Source of the DNA: Henricia sp. BOLD:AAB3569
Taxonomy: Eukaryota > Echinodermata > Asteroidea > Spinulosida > Echinasteridae
DNA: 64,000 nt
NCBI GenBank assembly: GCA_037783545.1
Contig: JBBELK010000550.1
Coordinates: 729,280 to 793,279, forward strand
Direction: 5' to 3'
The notes under the pieces were generated by a model. That model saw only the letters and a list, made by a program, of their open reading frames with translations. It had not been told where the DNA came from and made no database searches. A program made the translations under genes and the position numbers. Shown here piece by piece: positions 53,750-63,882 of this stretch (the first letter of the stretch is position 1; each line of letters starts with the position of its first letter).

Positions 53750-56700
53750 ATGGCGGGTAAGTTTTATTTTTTTAAATGTAACATTAGGGTCTACTCATTC
53801 TGGAACTGCCCAAACTTGTCATCATTCATGGTGAATTATACACAATCTCAGACTTGAAATCAAGTCTACTTTTGTTTTGTTTTGTAATTGTGGTCATTTT
53901 ACTCTTGATTTCATTTTACTCTTGATCAGATGAGCAGCAACTGGATATTCGTCCTGGTCGAACATTGGTGAGCCCAACGGCTGCATGTGTACAAACCCTT
54001 GAAGCTGCCAGGAGATGCCGAGTCTGCGCTATTAAAGTGGTGAACTACACCAAATGGAAACTGCTTCCAGATGAGGTAAAGTATTCGGTGACAAAATAGC
54101 TATTCTAGGGACTTAGAAATCTGTTACGTCTTCATTCGCACGTGCACTGGGTACACTTAAAAAATGCGCTCTAAAACATCATTACAATTCAAAATTTAGA
54201 TTTTAAAGGAAAGTGCAATTTCTGTCACTATGAATCTTTTAAAATGATTTTTGTATGAGGTTGCAGCAAGGAGTTTGTTTGAAAGTGAAATTTAAGGTTC
54301 AATTGTGTTAGGGGGTAGAGGTAAAGTTGCTTCACAAGCCAAGCTGGCTCGTACGTCCGGTACTCATCCCCGGTTTCCATGGCATGGAGTGACAATAGGA
54401 GCATTGTTTCTCCCCCTGGATGGGATGCCAGTCCATCGCAGGTTTACCTCCAGTTAGTTGAGTTTCCCCAACAGGTTGTTAGTTTTCATGGCACAGAGTG
54501 ACTAGGAGCATTAATCCCCTGGATGAGATGCTAGCTAGTCCAGGCGCGGATCCAGAGGGGGGGTTTTGGGGGTCAAAACCCCCCCCCTGCTCCGACACCA
54601 AAAAATATAATGTAATGCATTTTTTGCGTGTCCGTCTGTCCGAAACAAGCAGACATAAACATCTGATGGGCAAAACCCCTCCCTGGTGGCAAAACCCCCT
54701 CCTGGAAAAATTCCTGGATCTGCCCCTGTAGTCCATCACAGGTTTTTCCCCAGCAGTTAGTTAGGTTTCCCCAACAGGTTGTTAATTAGTTTGCATAGAG
54801 TGACAAGGAGCATTGCCAATGCATAGTTCCGACCTGTCAATCAAGCCGAACCCGCGACCAATCACAACAGAGCTAGCAGACGGCGCCCACATTGGTCAAA
54901 GTGATGCAATCATCACACAAATCACGCGATTTTCTGCCCATACAGTTTGTATGTTGTACGCGCCAGTGACCGGGTGAATTTTGGTTTCACTGTCGGGCGA
55001 TTCGCTGTTCAAAGGTAGGAAAGCGCATTTTTATGAAATATATGTCATCCCTGCATTACTAGCCTTTCGCTCAGTGTGTGCTACGGTACCTGTCGACCCC
55101 AAAACATAAATACTTTTGAGTTTTCTCCAATGAATCTGTGCTTTCCATGCCGAGTCCCGTTGCTTTGTACGTTAATGTCGCCATTTTTTTGCGATGGCTT
55201 GTGAGCACATAGCAACAATATCTAAGGGGCGGGGTTAACTGGGCAATCTCGGAACTATGCATTTCCCTGGATGAGATGCCAGCTAGTCCATCCCAGGTTT
55301 ACCCCCAGCAGTTAGTTGTGTTTCTCCAACAGCTTGGTTGCTAGTTTCCATGGCATGGAGTGACTAACAAGAGCATAGCTGTCCGGACTGGCATCCCATC
55401 CAGGGAGAGTAGCAATGCTCCATCACAGGTTTACCCCAAGCAGTTTGTTAGGTTTCCCAACCAATATTTGCCGGTACCCATTTATACACCTGGGTGGAGA
55501 GAGACAATGTGGAGTAAAACCACGGACCTATCACCCGGAAATCCAACATGCTATCCACTAGCCCACCACGTCTCCCAAGAGACAGTTTTGAAAAACTGTC
55601 GACTGTTTGGGGACATTTACACATTTTAAAGACAAACGGCTGGAATTGTATTTTAAGGGGAAATTTGATTGAGAATGTGGAATTTGATATGCAAGTAATT
55701 CGTCCATGAACAGTCGTTGGAGTTACCCCTATCTCAAAAATAGGGCTAGGAGGCAGTACAGACTGCCACCGATTTTCAGTGTAGGGGCCTTGATGGGGGT
55801 TCCCTAATATAGTCCATATTATCATTTATATTATTTTCACTCCGGCCCTACTGGATGTGACGTGACACCGACTGACAGAATTGTTTTCGTTGAGATTTTT
55901 GGCTGTTTCGTTAACGAAACAGGCAAATTGCATGTGGTAATGACGTCATGATGATGTCATTATGTGTCATGCATGTATTACAATGAAGTGAATTTTAATG
56001 TCCTAAATATTCAAAAATCCATAACATGTCAGATCAACCCTTTAACTTATGATCACATACGTGCCTTTATGGTTCCCACAGTTCTTTGCTAACAGTACAG
56101 TGCATGATGGGACGGATGTAGTGGATGGTAGTTGCTGTTTTCCAAGGACACCCTGTATAGACCCTATGGAATAGCCGCCATTTCGTGGGGCAGTTTTTGT
56201 TTCTTGAGGACATGCATGGTTGCACATATTTTGCTTCCATTGTTGAACGGTTTAAAGGCACAGGCTCGTCAGCAATGCGCGCTCGTCAAATTTGTGCCAC
56301 GAAATACGCAGCTCCATGCCTTTGCTATGGATCGGAGCTGCGTATTTCGTAGCAGGAATTTGGCGCGCGCGCATTGCTGACGAGCCTGTGCCTTTAAGTA
56401 ACAAAAGGTAATGAGTAAAATGTAATGCTGAAATGTGATTGCTGAAATGTAATGAGCGACATGCCACTCCACAAGTTCAAAAAGAATTTCCTTTTTTTGT
56501 GCTTTGCATGCCCTACAGGTACATACAGCTGGCGGCAGTTTAATGTCGGCGCACGTTCCTGTGGCACCGGGAACATCAGAAGTAATGGTGGCGTGGAAAA
56601 CTTCGTACACCGTGACAGGTACCTATGGTACTCTGGGGTATGAGGTCGAAGGTCTAGTCCCAAAAGTTTCCGTGGTCATAATGTGGTCTATTCCCTTCAA

Positions 56701-56968
56701 CTACAACTTCTACGCTAATCACATGGGCATCGCAGTAAAGGATCGCCACAATAAAGGGGATTTCAAGCACTTGTACTATGGGACAGGCACGAGCGAAGGT
56801 CAATACGACGCAGCTAAATTTGCAGAGGACTTACGTCAACTGAAAGTTGACACGGGTAAGTTGTGTATTCGCGGGAGCATGGGGAATGCCGGAAAAGTGG
56901 AAGCAGTGGTCGAAGTGCGACCGAAAGAAGAAGAAAATTATTTTCACCCTGGTGCTCAGGCAACTTAA
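53750..56968 (+). CDS. Actinoporin-like pore-forming protein (3 exons, ~200 aa)
   Basis: Exons 53750-53756 (only the first 7 coding bases), 53930-54075 and 56519-56968 (TAA) splice at GT-AG sites in frame (phases 1, 0). The family forms pores in membranes after binding sphingomyelin or related lipids. Recognition rests on the lipid-head-group region WSIPFNYNFYANHMGIAV (residues ~107-124), matching the P-aromatic-x-Y-N-aromatic-Y signature, the preceding GTSEVMVAWKT and YGTLGYEV strands, and the RGSMG..VEAVVEV C-terminal strand. Length agrees with actinoporin-like proteins of cnidarians and molluscs. Differences: there is no signal peptide, the N-terminal helix is short, and four cysteines occur (three in exon 2), while cnidarian actinoporins typically have none. 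An RGD is absent; a KGD lies just before the LYYG motif. Whether it is a toxin, an immune lectin-like factor or an intracellular protein cannot be told. Intron 2 is 2.4 kb and holds several mobile elements. Confidence 0.82.
54541..54728. mobile_element. CAGGGGCGGATCCAG-ended element, copy 2 (intron 2 of the actinoporin-like gene)
   Basis: CAGGCGCGGATCCAG and CTGGATCTGCCCCTG terminal inverted repeats around a GGGGTTTTGGGGGTC tract. Same family as 10704-10984. Confidence 0.75.
54817..55262. mobile_element. TGCATAGTTCCGA-ended element, intact copy
   Basis: TGCATAGTTCCGACCTGTCA on the left and ATCTCGGAACTATGCA on the right form short inverted ends; ~446 bases, no coding capacity. Shares 340+ bases with 51171-51520. 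Confidence 0.8.
56154..56410. mobile_element. GAATAGCCGCCATTTCGTGGG MITE carrying a nested TTAA MITE
   Basis: Left end TATAGACCCTATGGAATAGC and core CATGCATGGTTGCACATAT match the intact copy at 51826-51981 in reverse. The sequence is interrupted at 56252-56397 and resumes as GTAACAAAAGGT before its right terminal repeat is lost. Confidence 0.85.
56252..56397. mobile_element. TTAA-flanked foldback MITE, copy 5 (nested)
   Basis: A 138-base element (56256-56393), AGGCACAGGCTCGTCAGC to GACGAGCCTGTGCCT, bounded by TTAA at 56252-56255 and 56394-56397. Comparison with the unoccupied relative (single TTAA at 51877-51880) shows the TTAA was duplicated on insertion, the mark of piggyBac-type transposition. 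~120 bases upstream of exon 3 of the actinoporin-like gene. Confidence 0.92.
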
Positions 56969-56984
56969 ATGTACTACATTTTTG

Positions 56985-57186
56985 CCGGGTGCTTAAGGGT
57001 GCGATTCACCTGTGCCTTTTCGCGTGTAAATTTTACGCGCGTATAGCTTTGAGAAAAAGTTTTTCGCCCAAGTTGATTCTGTGGTTTTCAGTGCGTCAAT
57101 CGTTTCACGCCACATTTTCTCAAAATTACGGGTGTAAAATTTACACGCGAAAAGGCGCAGTGTGAATCCAGAAGCACCCGGCAAAA
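56985..57186. mobile_element. Foldback element after the actinoporin-like gene
   Basis: TGCCGGGTGCTTAAGGGTG..TTTTCGCGTGTAAATTTTAC faces GTAAAATTTACACGCGAAAA..GCACCCGGCA. Begins ~17 bases after the stop codon, so the 3' UTR probably runs into it. Confidence 0.8.
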
Positions 57187-57204
57187 TGTAGGCCAAATTC
57201 GTGC

Positions 57205-57435
57205 CACGAAATAATTTTCTCATCACCATTCTAAAATTTTGCGCTCTCAGTACGTATATTTTCAAGAATATCGTTTTATGGGGTTACTTAAGGCTGTGCA
57301 TGTGATTACACCAACCGTTTTGCTTCCACATGCATCAAAATTGCAGATTTCCTGTTTTCTTCCCATGGATAGTTTTTTAGGGAGGTAGGTTAGAACGAAA
57401 TCCATTAGAAAAATCTGGATGAGCTCCTTTAATTT
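57205..57435. mobile_element. AAAGGAGC..GCTCCTTT element, partial copy
   Basis: Contains TTTTGCGCTCTCAGTACGTA, CACCAACCGTTTTGC and ends GATGAGCTCCTTTAA. Left end replaced by a GTGCCACGAAATA fragment of the TTAA MITE family. Confidence 0.6.
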
Positions 57436-57554
57436 TGTAAGTTGTCAGTTCACTGGTAATCCTTCTACAGTATTTGAGCTGTACCGTAAAGTTTGTATTT
57501 CTTAGTTTTTATTTTGAAATAGTATTTTAAGGCAAGGCATGTTTACAGTACAGG

Positions 57555-57850
57555 AGAGCACGTGGTCTCGTGGGTATCCAGCCGTGCTCGTGATCGAAGG
57601 ATTGTGGGTTCGAGCCCCACTTGTGTCCGTGGGCAAAACACTTAATCTCAATTGCCTCGTCAACCTAAGCGATATTTGATAGCTGTTAGGGGGAAGGCCA
57701 CAATCTAACTGCTGATAGGATTGTGCGCCTTGTCCAGGTAGCACCTAGTTGAAGCGAAATGGTTCTGGCGATTTCCTGATGGCAGCGATAATGTTAATGG
57801 CAACAGCGCCAGGAGTACCCTGGGGTAGACATGTGCGCTATACAAGTGTC
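57555..57850 (+). mobile_element. tRNA-derived SINE
   Basis: GTGGTCTCGTGGGTATCCAG, B-box GTGGGTTCGAGCCCCAC, then GTCCGTGGGCAAAACAC and a ~200-base unique body ending GCGCTATACAAGTGT. Confidence 0.6.
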
Positions 57851-60113
57851 CACCATTTATGTACTTAAATTATACATGTATTTACTTACCTTCCACATTT
57901 TATAGATATTTTAAACATTTTTTCATAAATACCTTAGACAGTTTACGCATCCCTATTGGCTGAAAGCACATCACGTGGGCAGTTTTAAACGAGCGATAAA
58001 TGCTGCAATTGGATTGGATGCTGCCATTGGATTTTGATTTATAGGATAATTAATTATTGAATACTTAGCAAAAACAGGGTAACTTTGTAGTTTTCATGTT
58101 TGTAAAATGAACATGAATGAAGGTAAAACCATTTCAGTTAAAGAATCTTTAGTTGGAAAACAAAAATATATAGGTCTTTTCACAGTAATGGGGGTACATT
58201 TGAAAAATAAGTCAATAATTGATCCATTCAGATGTCTTTAGATCTCAAAATTTAAGAAATTTCCTTGTACTGTTCTCAGGAAATAACCTTTGCCTAAAAA
58301 AAGTAAGAAATTGCTGCCACAACATACATTTTTAAAAAGCTTGTGAACAAATTTCCCCTTATACGTATGTAATGTGGACAGCAGACGAAATTTGTGACAA
58401 ATTTGTGCACAGGGTTTTCACAAATGTATGTTGTAGGACTATTTTTCGTACTCCTTGGTGCAAAAGTTATTTCGTCAGTTAAGCTGCATAATTTAAAGAT
58501 AAAATTTTGACTTTTGAACTGAACTGGAACCTAAGATCTTGTACGTAACAGAAATGTACCCCATTACTGTGGAAAGACCCATATATATATATTTTTAATT
58601 AAAATGAGAACTTATTCAAGTTTAACTTGAAATAACATCTCTTTTATTTTAAGTATTACACAGGATATATCTTAACATGTTTATGTAGTAAATAATGTCG
58701 GTAAAACCGTTTTTAGTTTTGTTTAGGCCTACATGTAGTTTAAACAATATTAGTTGGAAAATGTAATTGTCTTTATTATAAAGGGGTAATTTGTTCAAGT
58801 CAAACTTGAGATGGGATTTTTTTTCGCTTTTATGTACCGGGTATATAAGCAATGCATTTTTGGTTTTTAATTGTATTATACAAAGAAAATGTATTTTTGG
58901 GTGAATTACAATTTCTCTGAGAGAGACAAAATTATTATCGCCTAAACGATCAAATTAATTGTGCGGAGCAAGTCTATACATACCTACGTGCGCGAGTAGT
59001 CGGCGGCACACCATTCTCGAGTTGTTGTGTGTTGCTGTGTGCAGTCTGCATTCAGTGGGGCGGGGGATGGATTCTAGGCAGCCAATCACCACAAGTTGTT
59101 CGGCAACCCCCAGTTCATTGGCTATCACCTAGCCAGTTTTCATTTTGCCTTGCATGATTGTCTGTGGACCAATCGGGTTGCACGGTTTTGCCTCGCGAAA
59201 TGTTTCGCGCGCGGCAAGTCACTTTGCTTTACTTTTTTAAGGGAATTATTTTGAGCTTTTTTGGCCCTTTTTGTGACTACATTTATATTGTTTTACATTT
59301 TTATTACGGCTGACTGGAATCGACTCCGTCTCTGTGTCAGTATTGGGCGAACTCTTACGGAACACTCGGTGCCATTACGTCTGGATTATCTATGGGTTTC
59401 GATGCAATCTTTTCTGTATGGCTGTTTGTATGCTGGAATCAGATGGACCAGCAACTACCTGGATCTTATTACCAGGTTTTGAACACGCTTAAAAATCTAT
59501 TGTCAAATCATGGAGGAAGGAAACATAAAATGTTTGGCCAAATTAAATATTTTTCGCAAATGGGCCAAAAAAATAACTTTTTTTAATGTCTAAGAATGAC
59601 TTGTAGCGGTCCAGAAAGTTCCAGATTATTCACGAAGATAAAAAATTACCAAACACAACAAAAATCAAACAAGATCACACTGATATAAAGAACAAAGAAA
59701 CAATATGATTATGTAATGATCTTGGAATTAAAAACAAGTCACGAAATGTACAGTGACTAGGTTTGACTAATTTTTCAGTGAGCACTTAAAGAAAGAGCTT
59801 ATGGAAACCAAGGCGAGGACTTAAACAGGCTTAGCAGACAAAATATCGGCGCTTCAGTTCTTGGCGGTGCAAGCTGAGACAAATTTAAGTTTCCAAGCAA
59901 CGGCGAGACGATATAACAAGGTGAAGATTCATTCACCTCAAAACAAACTGCAGACTTATAACTCGGTTAAAAAAGGTCTCCTCCAGGATAAATTCAGCTC
60001 TTGGGCACTCCTCAGTCAAGATCAAAACAGTTTCAGATCGCTTCAGAAACAAAACAGATCGCACGTACAAACGGGTTGTGCGTAACGTACAAAGTCCCGC
60101 AGAAAATCATGTG
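57851..60113. other. Gene-free stretch
   Basis: AT-rich with a moderately GC-richer part at 58970-59240. An open stretch at 59261-59480 begins with a hydrophobic run (VTTFILFYIFI), but no splice context or family supports a gene. 59820-60090 is also open without recognisable motifs. Confidence 0.35.
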
Positions 60114-60610
60114 TTAAAGACGGTATAGGCCTACATGATTGGTAAACTGTTACAAATAGTTTTATCCCCCTGTGTGATTGAGGATATGCATGATTAAAAC
60201 CAACCTGAGCAAAAAACAGCTCCGTATACTTCGTATAACTTTTGAGAAAACAGTCAAAAAAGGGTTTACAGTAATTTCGCCCAAAAACCACTTCGCCCTG
60301 CACCATTTCGCCCTAAACCACGGTCTGTGGTTTTGGGGCGAAGTGGCATTTGGGTGATGTAGTATTTGGACGAAGTAATTTGGGTCGAAATGGCACTCGG
60401 GCGAAGTGGTTTGGGGCGAAATGGCACTTGGGCGAAATGGTTTTGGGGCGAATTGAATTTTCGTTTTACTCATTTCTCAAAGACTAGCACTTCAGACAAA
60501 ACCATTTCAGGGGAGGTTTTCTACCGTCATCATGTTTATATCGTGTAAGTTAGGCGTAAATCTGTGAACATTTCTGATTTTCGAGATTACCAATATACCA
60601 GTACTGTTGG
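60114..60610 (+). mobile_element. CTTCGCCC element, full length
   Basis: TTAAAGACGGTATAGGCCTAC at the left, then the GATTGGTAAACTGTTAC..TCCCCCTGTGTGATT head, the CCACTTCGCCC palindromic phrases and the TCAGACAAAACCATTTCAGG tail. Same layout as 40995-41486. Confidence 0.82.
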
Positions 60611-61062
60611 GTGTATTTGTGGCCATTACAAGGGTGAAAACTGTTGCGTTTGTTGGGACTGTTAAACGTTTCAACTTAGAAAGTCGAAAAATAGGTGCAT
60701 ACTCTCAGTGACGCCAAATCACAATCTCTAAAAGCCTCAGGCTAAAATAAAATTCCCTTGAAAGCGTTTTCAAGGAAAAACTTATTTTCTCATTGCTAAA
60801 ATCATGTTTCCTAACCAAATTTACCCTTTATGACGTCGTATTAGGAAGAATTAGTAGCGAAGGTGTACGGTATCTATACCCGGCTTTGTTTCTTGCTTGT
60901 CCGGATGGGCACACCGTTGTTTTAACTCCGGACCAGCCCTACCGGATGTAACGTGGCACCAAACGATCGTTTGTTGGGAGTGCGTTAACAGTCGAAGTTT
61001 CTGCCATATTGACATACCTCATTCATTGTGCTTCCGTCATCATGTCACGAGTGTAAAAAATA

Positions 61063-61083
61063 CCCCCCCCCCCCCCCCCCCCC
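61063..61083. repeat. Poly-C run
   Basis: About 20 consecutive cytosines. Confidence 0.95.
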
Positions 61084-61714
61084 TTTAAAAAAATGTAATC
61101 GACTGGCTTCGTTATTCGCTAGTCTCTCTTTTGTCCCCTGTTTAAAGCAATGTCTTTATTATTTAAATTAGTCACGTGTTCATTCACTTCGTCATCGGAA
61201 CGATAGCGCGTTTTCGGATCATTCAGCTTGTAACCGAAGACGAGAGCTGACGTTCCGTACTCTTGTATTTTTCACAGGTAATTACTTTATATTTTCTTTA
61301 TTCGTTTACACCATTAGGCCTACTTTAAAATATAGACATTGTGATTACTATAGACTATTTAATTTTTACCACATTTACGAATCTTTCGTATTCTTCTTAA
61401 TGTCCATGTTCACCAGTCAAGCCATCTAAAATGATTTTCGTCGTGGTGACCAATGAAAATCTAGTTTAATTTCCTTTAAATTTCCTGATATTTTGTGAAC
61501 TTGGGCAAAACCTTCAATATTTCCTATAGATTACGTGTAGATTTTTCCTGAAATGAGTTTTGGACAATTTCTTCGTACATTTTAAAATTAAATTCCAAGA
61601 TGGCGGAATCATAAAAAATATTGTATTCAGGGTAATTTTGTTGTTGTTGATGATGTAACACCATTTTGTTTTGCTGTACAGGACTTCTGCAGACAGCTAC
61701 TCAAATCACTAATT

Positions 61715-61721
61715 ATGGCAG
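61715..61721 (+). CDS. First coding exon of a probable second actinoporin-like gene
   Basis: ATGGCAG followed by the donor GTAAGTTTTATTTTTTTAAA almost repeats the first coding exon and donor of the actinoporin-like gene (53750 onward: ATGGCGG, same GTAAGTTTTATTTTTTTAAA). The preceding leader is also shared (GACAGCTAC..CAA(A/G)TCACTAA). No second exon was found in the last 2.3 kb. In the first gene the exon 1 to exon 2 gap is only 173 bases; here a foldback element (61752-62000) has inserted right after the donor, so the rest may lie beyond the window. It could also be a dead 5' fragment. Confidence 0.5.
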
Positions 61722-61751
61722 GTAAGTTTTATTTTTTTAAATAACAATACT

Positions 61752-62000
61752 ACTGACCCCTTTCGAACACGTGCAAATACGACATTTTGGGAGTCAAATA
61801 ATGCTGAGTCATTGTGGAAGCGATGTGCGTGCGCGTTGTGTGTGTCTCTGGTGGGCGTAACGCGGTTTAGATGACCAATGGGAGCCTCAGCATAGCGCGT
61901 TACGCGCGCTATGGACACACACAACGCGCACGCACATTGCTTCCACAACGACGCGACATTGTTTTTCTCCCAAAATGACGTCACTGGCACGAGCTCAATA
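61752..62000. mobile_element. Foldback element, GCGTGCGCG family, copy 3
   Basis: Nearly identical to 21311-21566: GTGGAAGCGATGTGCGTGCG against CGCACGCACATTGCTTCCAC around CCAATGGGAGCC, with ACCCCTTTCGAACACGTGC and GACGTCACTGGCACGAGCTC near the ends. Confidence 0.88.
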
Positions 62001-62261
62001 TGTAACAATACTAAATGTAATGTTAATAAACTGTTTTCGTGGTGCACAAAAACAATCACACTAGTATTTGACCAAAACAAGTTCTATGCTAAAACACAAA
62101 GCAGTTTCCAATACAACATTAATGCAGTTACCCAAAATAAAGGTGTTGGGGCCATGCCGGCTTTGTTTCCTGAGCCTCGGCATAATAGTAGGATGGCCAG
62201 TTCATTTCTCCGCCGCCTGTACCTTCGCTTGATTTTGATAGACTACCCATTTACTGGGTAG

Positions 62262-62345
62262 TCTCGTTGGACTGGCCGGGATTTGAACCCACGACTTTTG
62301 GATGGGAGACGATCGAGCACTCTACGACAACGCCAATCTGACACC
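62262..62345 (-). mobile_element. Reverse tRNA-like SINE head
   Basis: On the minus strand GTGGGTTCAAATCCCGG (B box) follows an anticodon-like region ending at a GTCGTAGAGTGCTCGATCG stretch. No proper acceptor stem. Confidence 0.45.
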
Positions 62346-62462
62346 ATGAGTGGGCACCCCCCTTAACAGGTTACCAATGGAAATTTATAAAACCTGGAGG
62401 TCGGAGGTAGATTTTTTTGCCGGAGGTTGATGTGAAATTGATGTTAGAGCTAGAAGAGATCA

Positions 62463-62700
62463 GGGGCCAATTTCATGGCGCTGCTAAGCACAACAATTTG
62501 CTTAGCACAGGATTTATTTGCTTTATAAAATGGATTACAAGCTAAAATTATACGCCAACTTGTGTTCTTCGCAAGAGTAGGAGAATACCTTTCAGTACAC
62601 ATCGATTTTGATTTTGGCTGGCAATCCATTTTTTCAAAATAAAGCAAACAAAACCTGTGTTAAGCAAATTGTTGTGCTTAGCAGCGCCATGAAATTCACG
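62463..62700. mobile_element. Foldback MITE, CCAATTTCAT family, copy 4
   Basis: GGGGCCAATTTCATGGCGCTGC on the left (first 20 bases shared with other copies in part) and GCAGCGCCATGAAATTCACG on the right. The GGCGC variant of the end suggests a subfamily. Confidence 0.82.
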
Positions 62701-62760
62701 TCACGTCACGTCACTTGGTCTCATATATTGTGCAGCATATGAGGACCCTGGGTCTTGCCA

Positions 62761-63060
62761 TTAAAGGAGTGTGTCCAGATCACATGTTTTGCGCCCCCAT
62801 TTTTCCCATGGGTAATGTGACTTTGATACCATATAATGTGTCATGTTTTTCTCATTACTATATGTATTCTGAAATTTCACACTTTCAATTGGTCACGTAT
62901 AGGGCCTGTATCCAGGGATGTCGTCAATAATTCACTGAAATTTAGTAAACTAATTCATCCGGTTACATAAAGCATTGTAGTCATATGCCAACCTTTTTGC
63001 TTATACATCCAAATTGGAGATTACACGTTTCTCGTTTTCTTCCCATGGATAGTATCTTGG
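62761..63060. mobile_element. AAAGGAG-ended element, partial copy
   Basis: TTAAAGGAGTGTGTCCAGATC at the left, then TTCTGAAATTTCACACTTTC and CCAACCTTTTTGCTTATACA. The right end is missing. Confidence 0.6.
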
Positions 63061-63098
63061 TTCCTGGTCAATGCATTAATGCTGAGCAACCAATTGTG

Positions 63099-63334
63099 CA
63101 TTTTAGAAGTATGGCGGAACAAAAGCAGAGAGCGCAATTTTATTTGGGTATGACATTTTGTAACAATTGTATTTCTTTCAAAAAACATGATTTACATGTA
63201 TACAGAGACAGAATTTTAAATAACTTGAATAAGTGCTAAGTGAAAAAATGCAGTTGCATTGCATTTTATTCGATTTTATACCCGCTTCAAAGTGCGCCCT
63301 CCAATTGTGTCCGCCATACTTCAAAAAGGCTAAT
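63099..63334. mobile_element. Foldback MITE, AATTAGCCTTTT family, copy 2
   Basis: GAAGTATGGCGGAACAAAAG on the left and TGTCCGCCATACTTCAAA on the right; collinear with 7205-7454. Confidence 0.8.
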
Positions 63335-63404
63335 CCCTTTGACTTCGCAGATTGCCTTTTTATAACAGAAAGGCCGGGACTTTTGATTTTTGTGTGGAGT
63401 ACTA

Positions 63405-63600
63405 TGGCGGAGCGGTCTAGTAGATCGTATTCGAAAACCTGGGATAGCTCCAAAGGTAGTGGGTTCGAATCCCGGGCCGGCCCATCCATGGTGCGTGTAC
63501 CCTTGAGCAAGGCATTTGTCACGCATTGCTACTCTGCACCAGGGGTAAAACTGGTAGCTGGTGCTTGTACTGGGAAAGGAAACTACAGACCTGAGCAGTA
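63405..63600 (+). mobile_element. tRNA-derived SINE
   Basis: GGCGGAGCGGTCTAGTAGATC (A box), AGTGGGTTCGAATCCCGGG (B box), then GTGTACCCTTGAGCAAGGCA. Confidence 0.6.
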
Positions 63601-63882
63601 GTCAGCTCTATCGCCTATTTAAAAAAATGCAGCTCAAAAGCCAAGGAGTCAGGAGATGAGATCCCGCAGCAAAGCGCGGAAACCGCGCATGCCCCATTCT
63701 TTTTTCTTTTTCCCTTTGGATATGCGGGTATGTACAGTATAAATATTTAAGAACTACATTCGTAGCATTTATCGTGCTTATCTGTTTACGTATTTGATTA
63801 CACTTATAAAAAATATATTTGCGCAAGCCAGAGTCCAGTTACAATATGAACCATTGTATTTAAATGAACTGCAACATTAAAG

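Noticed and set aside
59261..59482. 73-residue frame with a hydrophobic start, possible signal-peptide gene
   Set aside because: No recognisable domain, no supported splice context and a non-ATG start at the first position.
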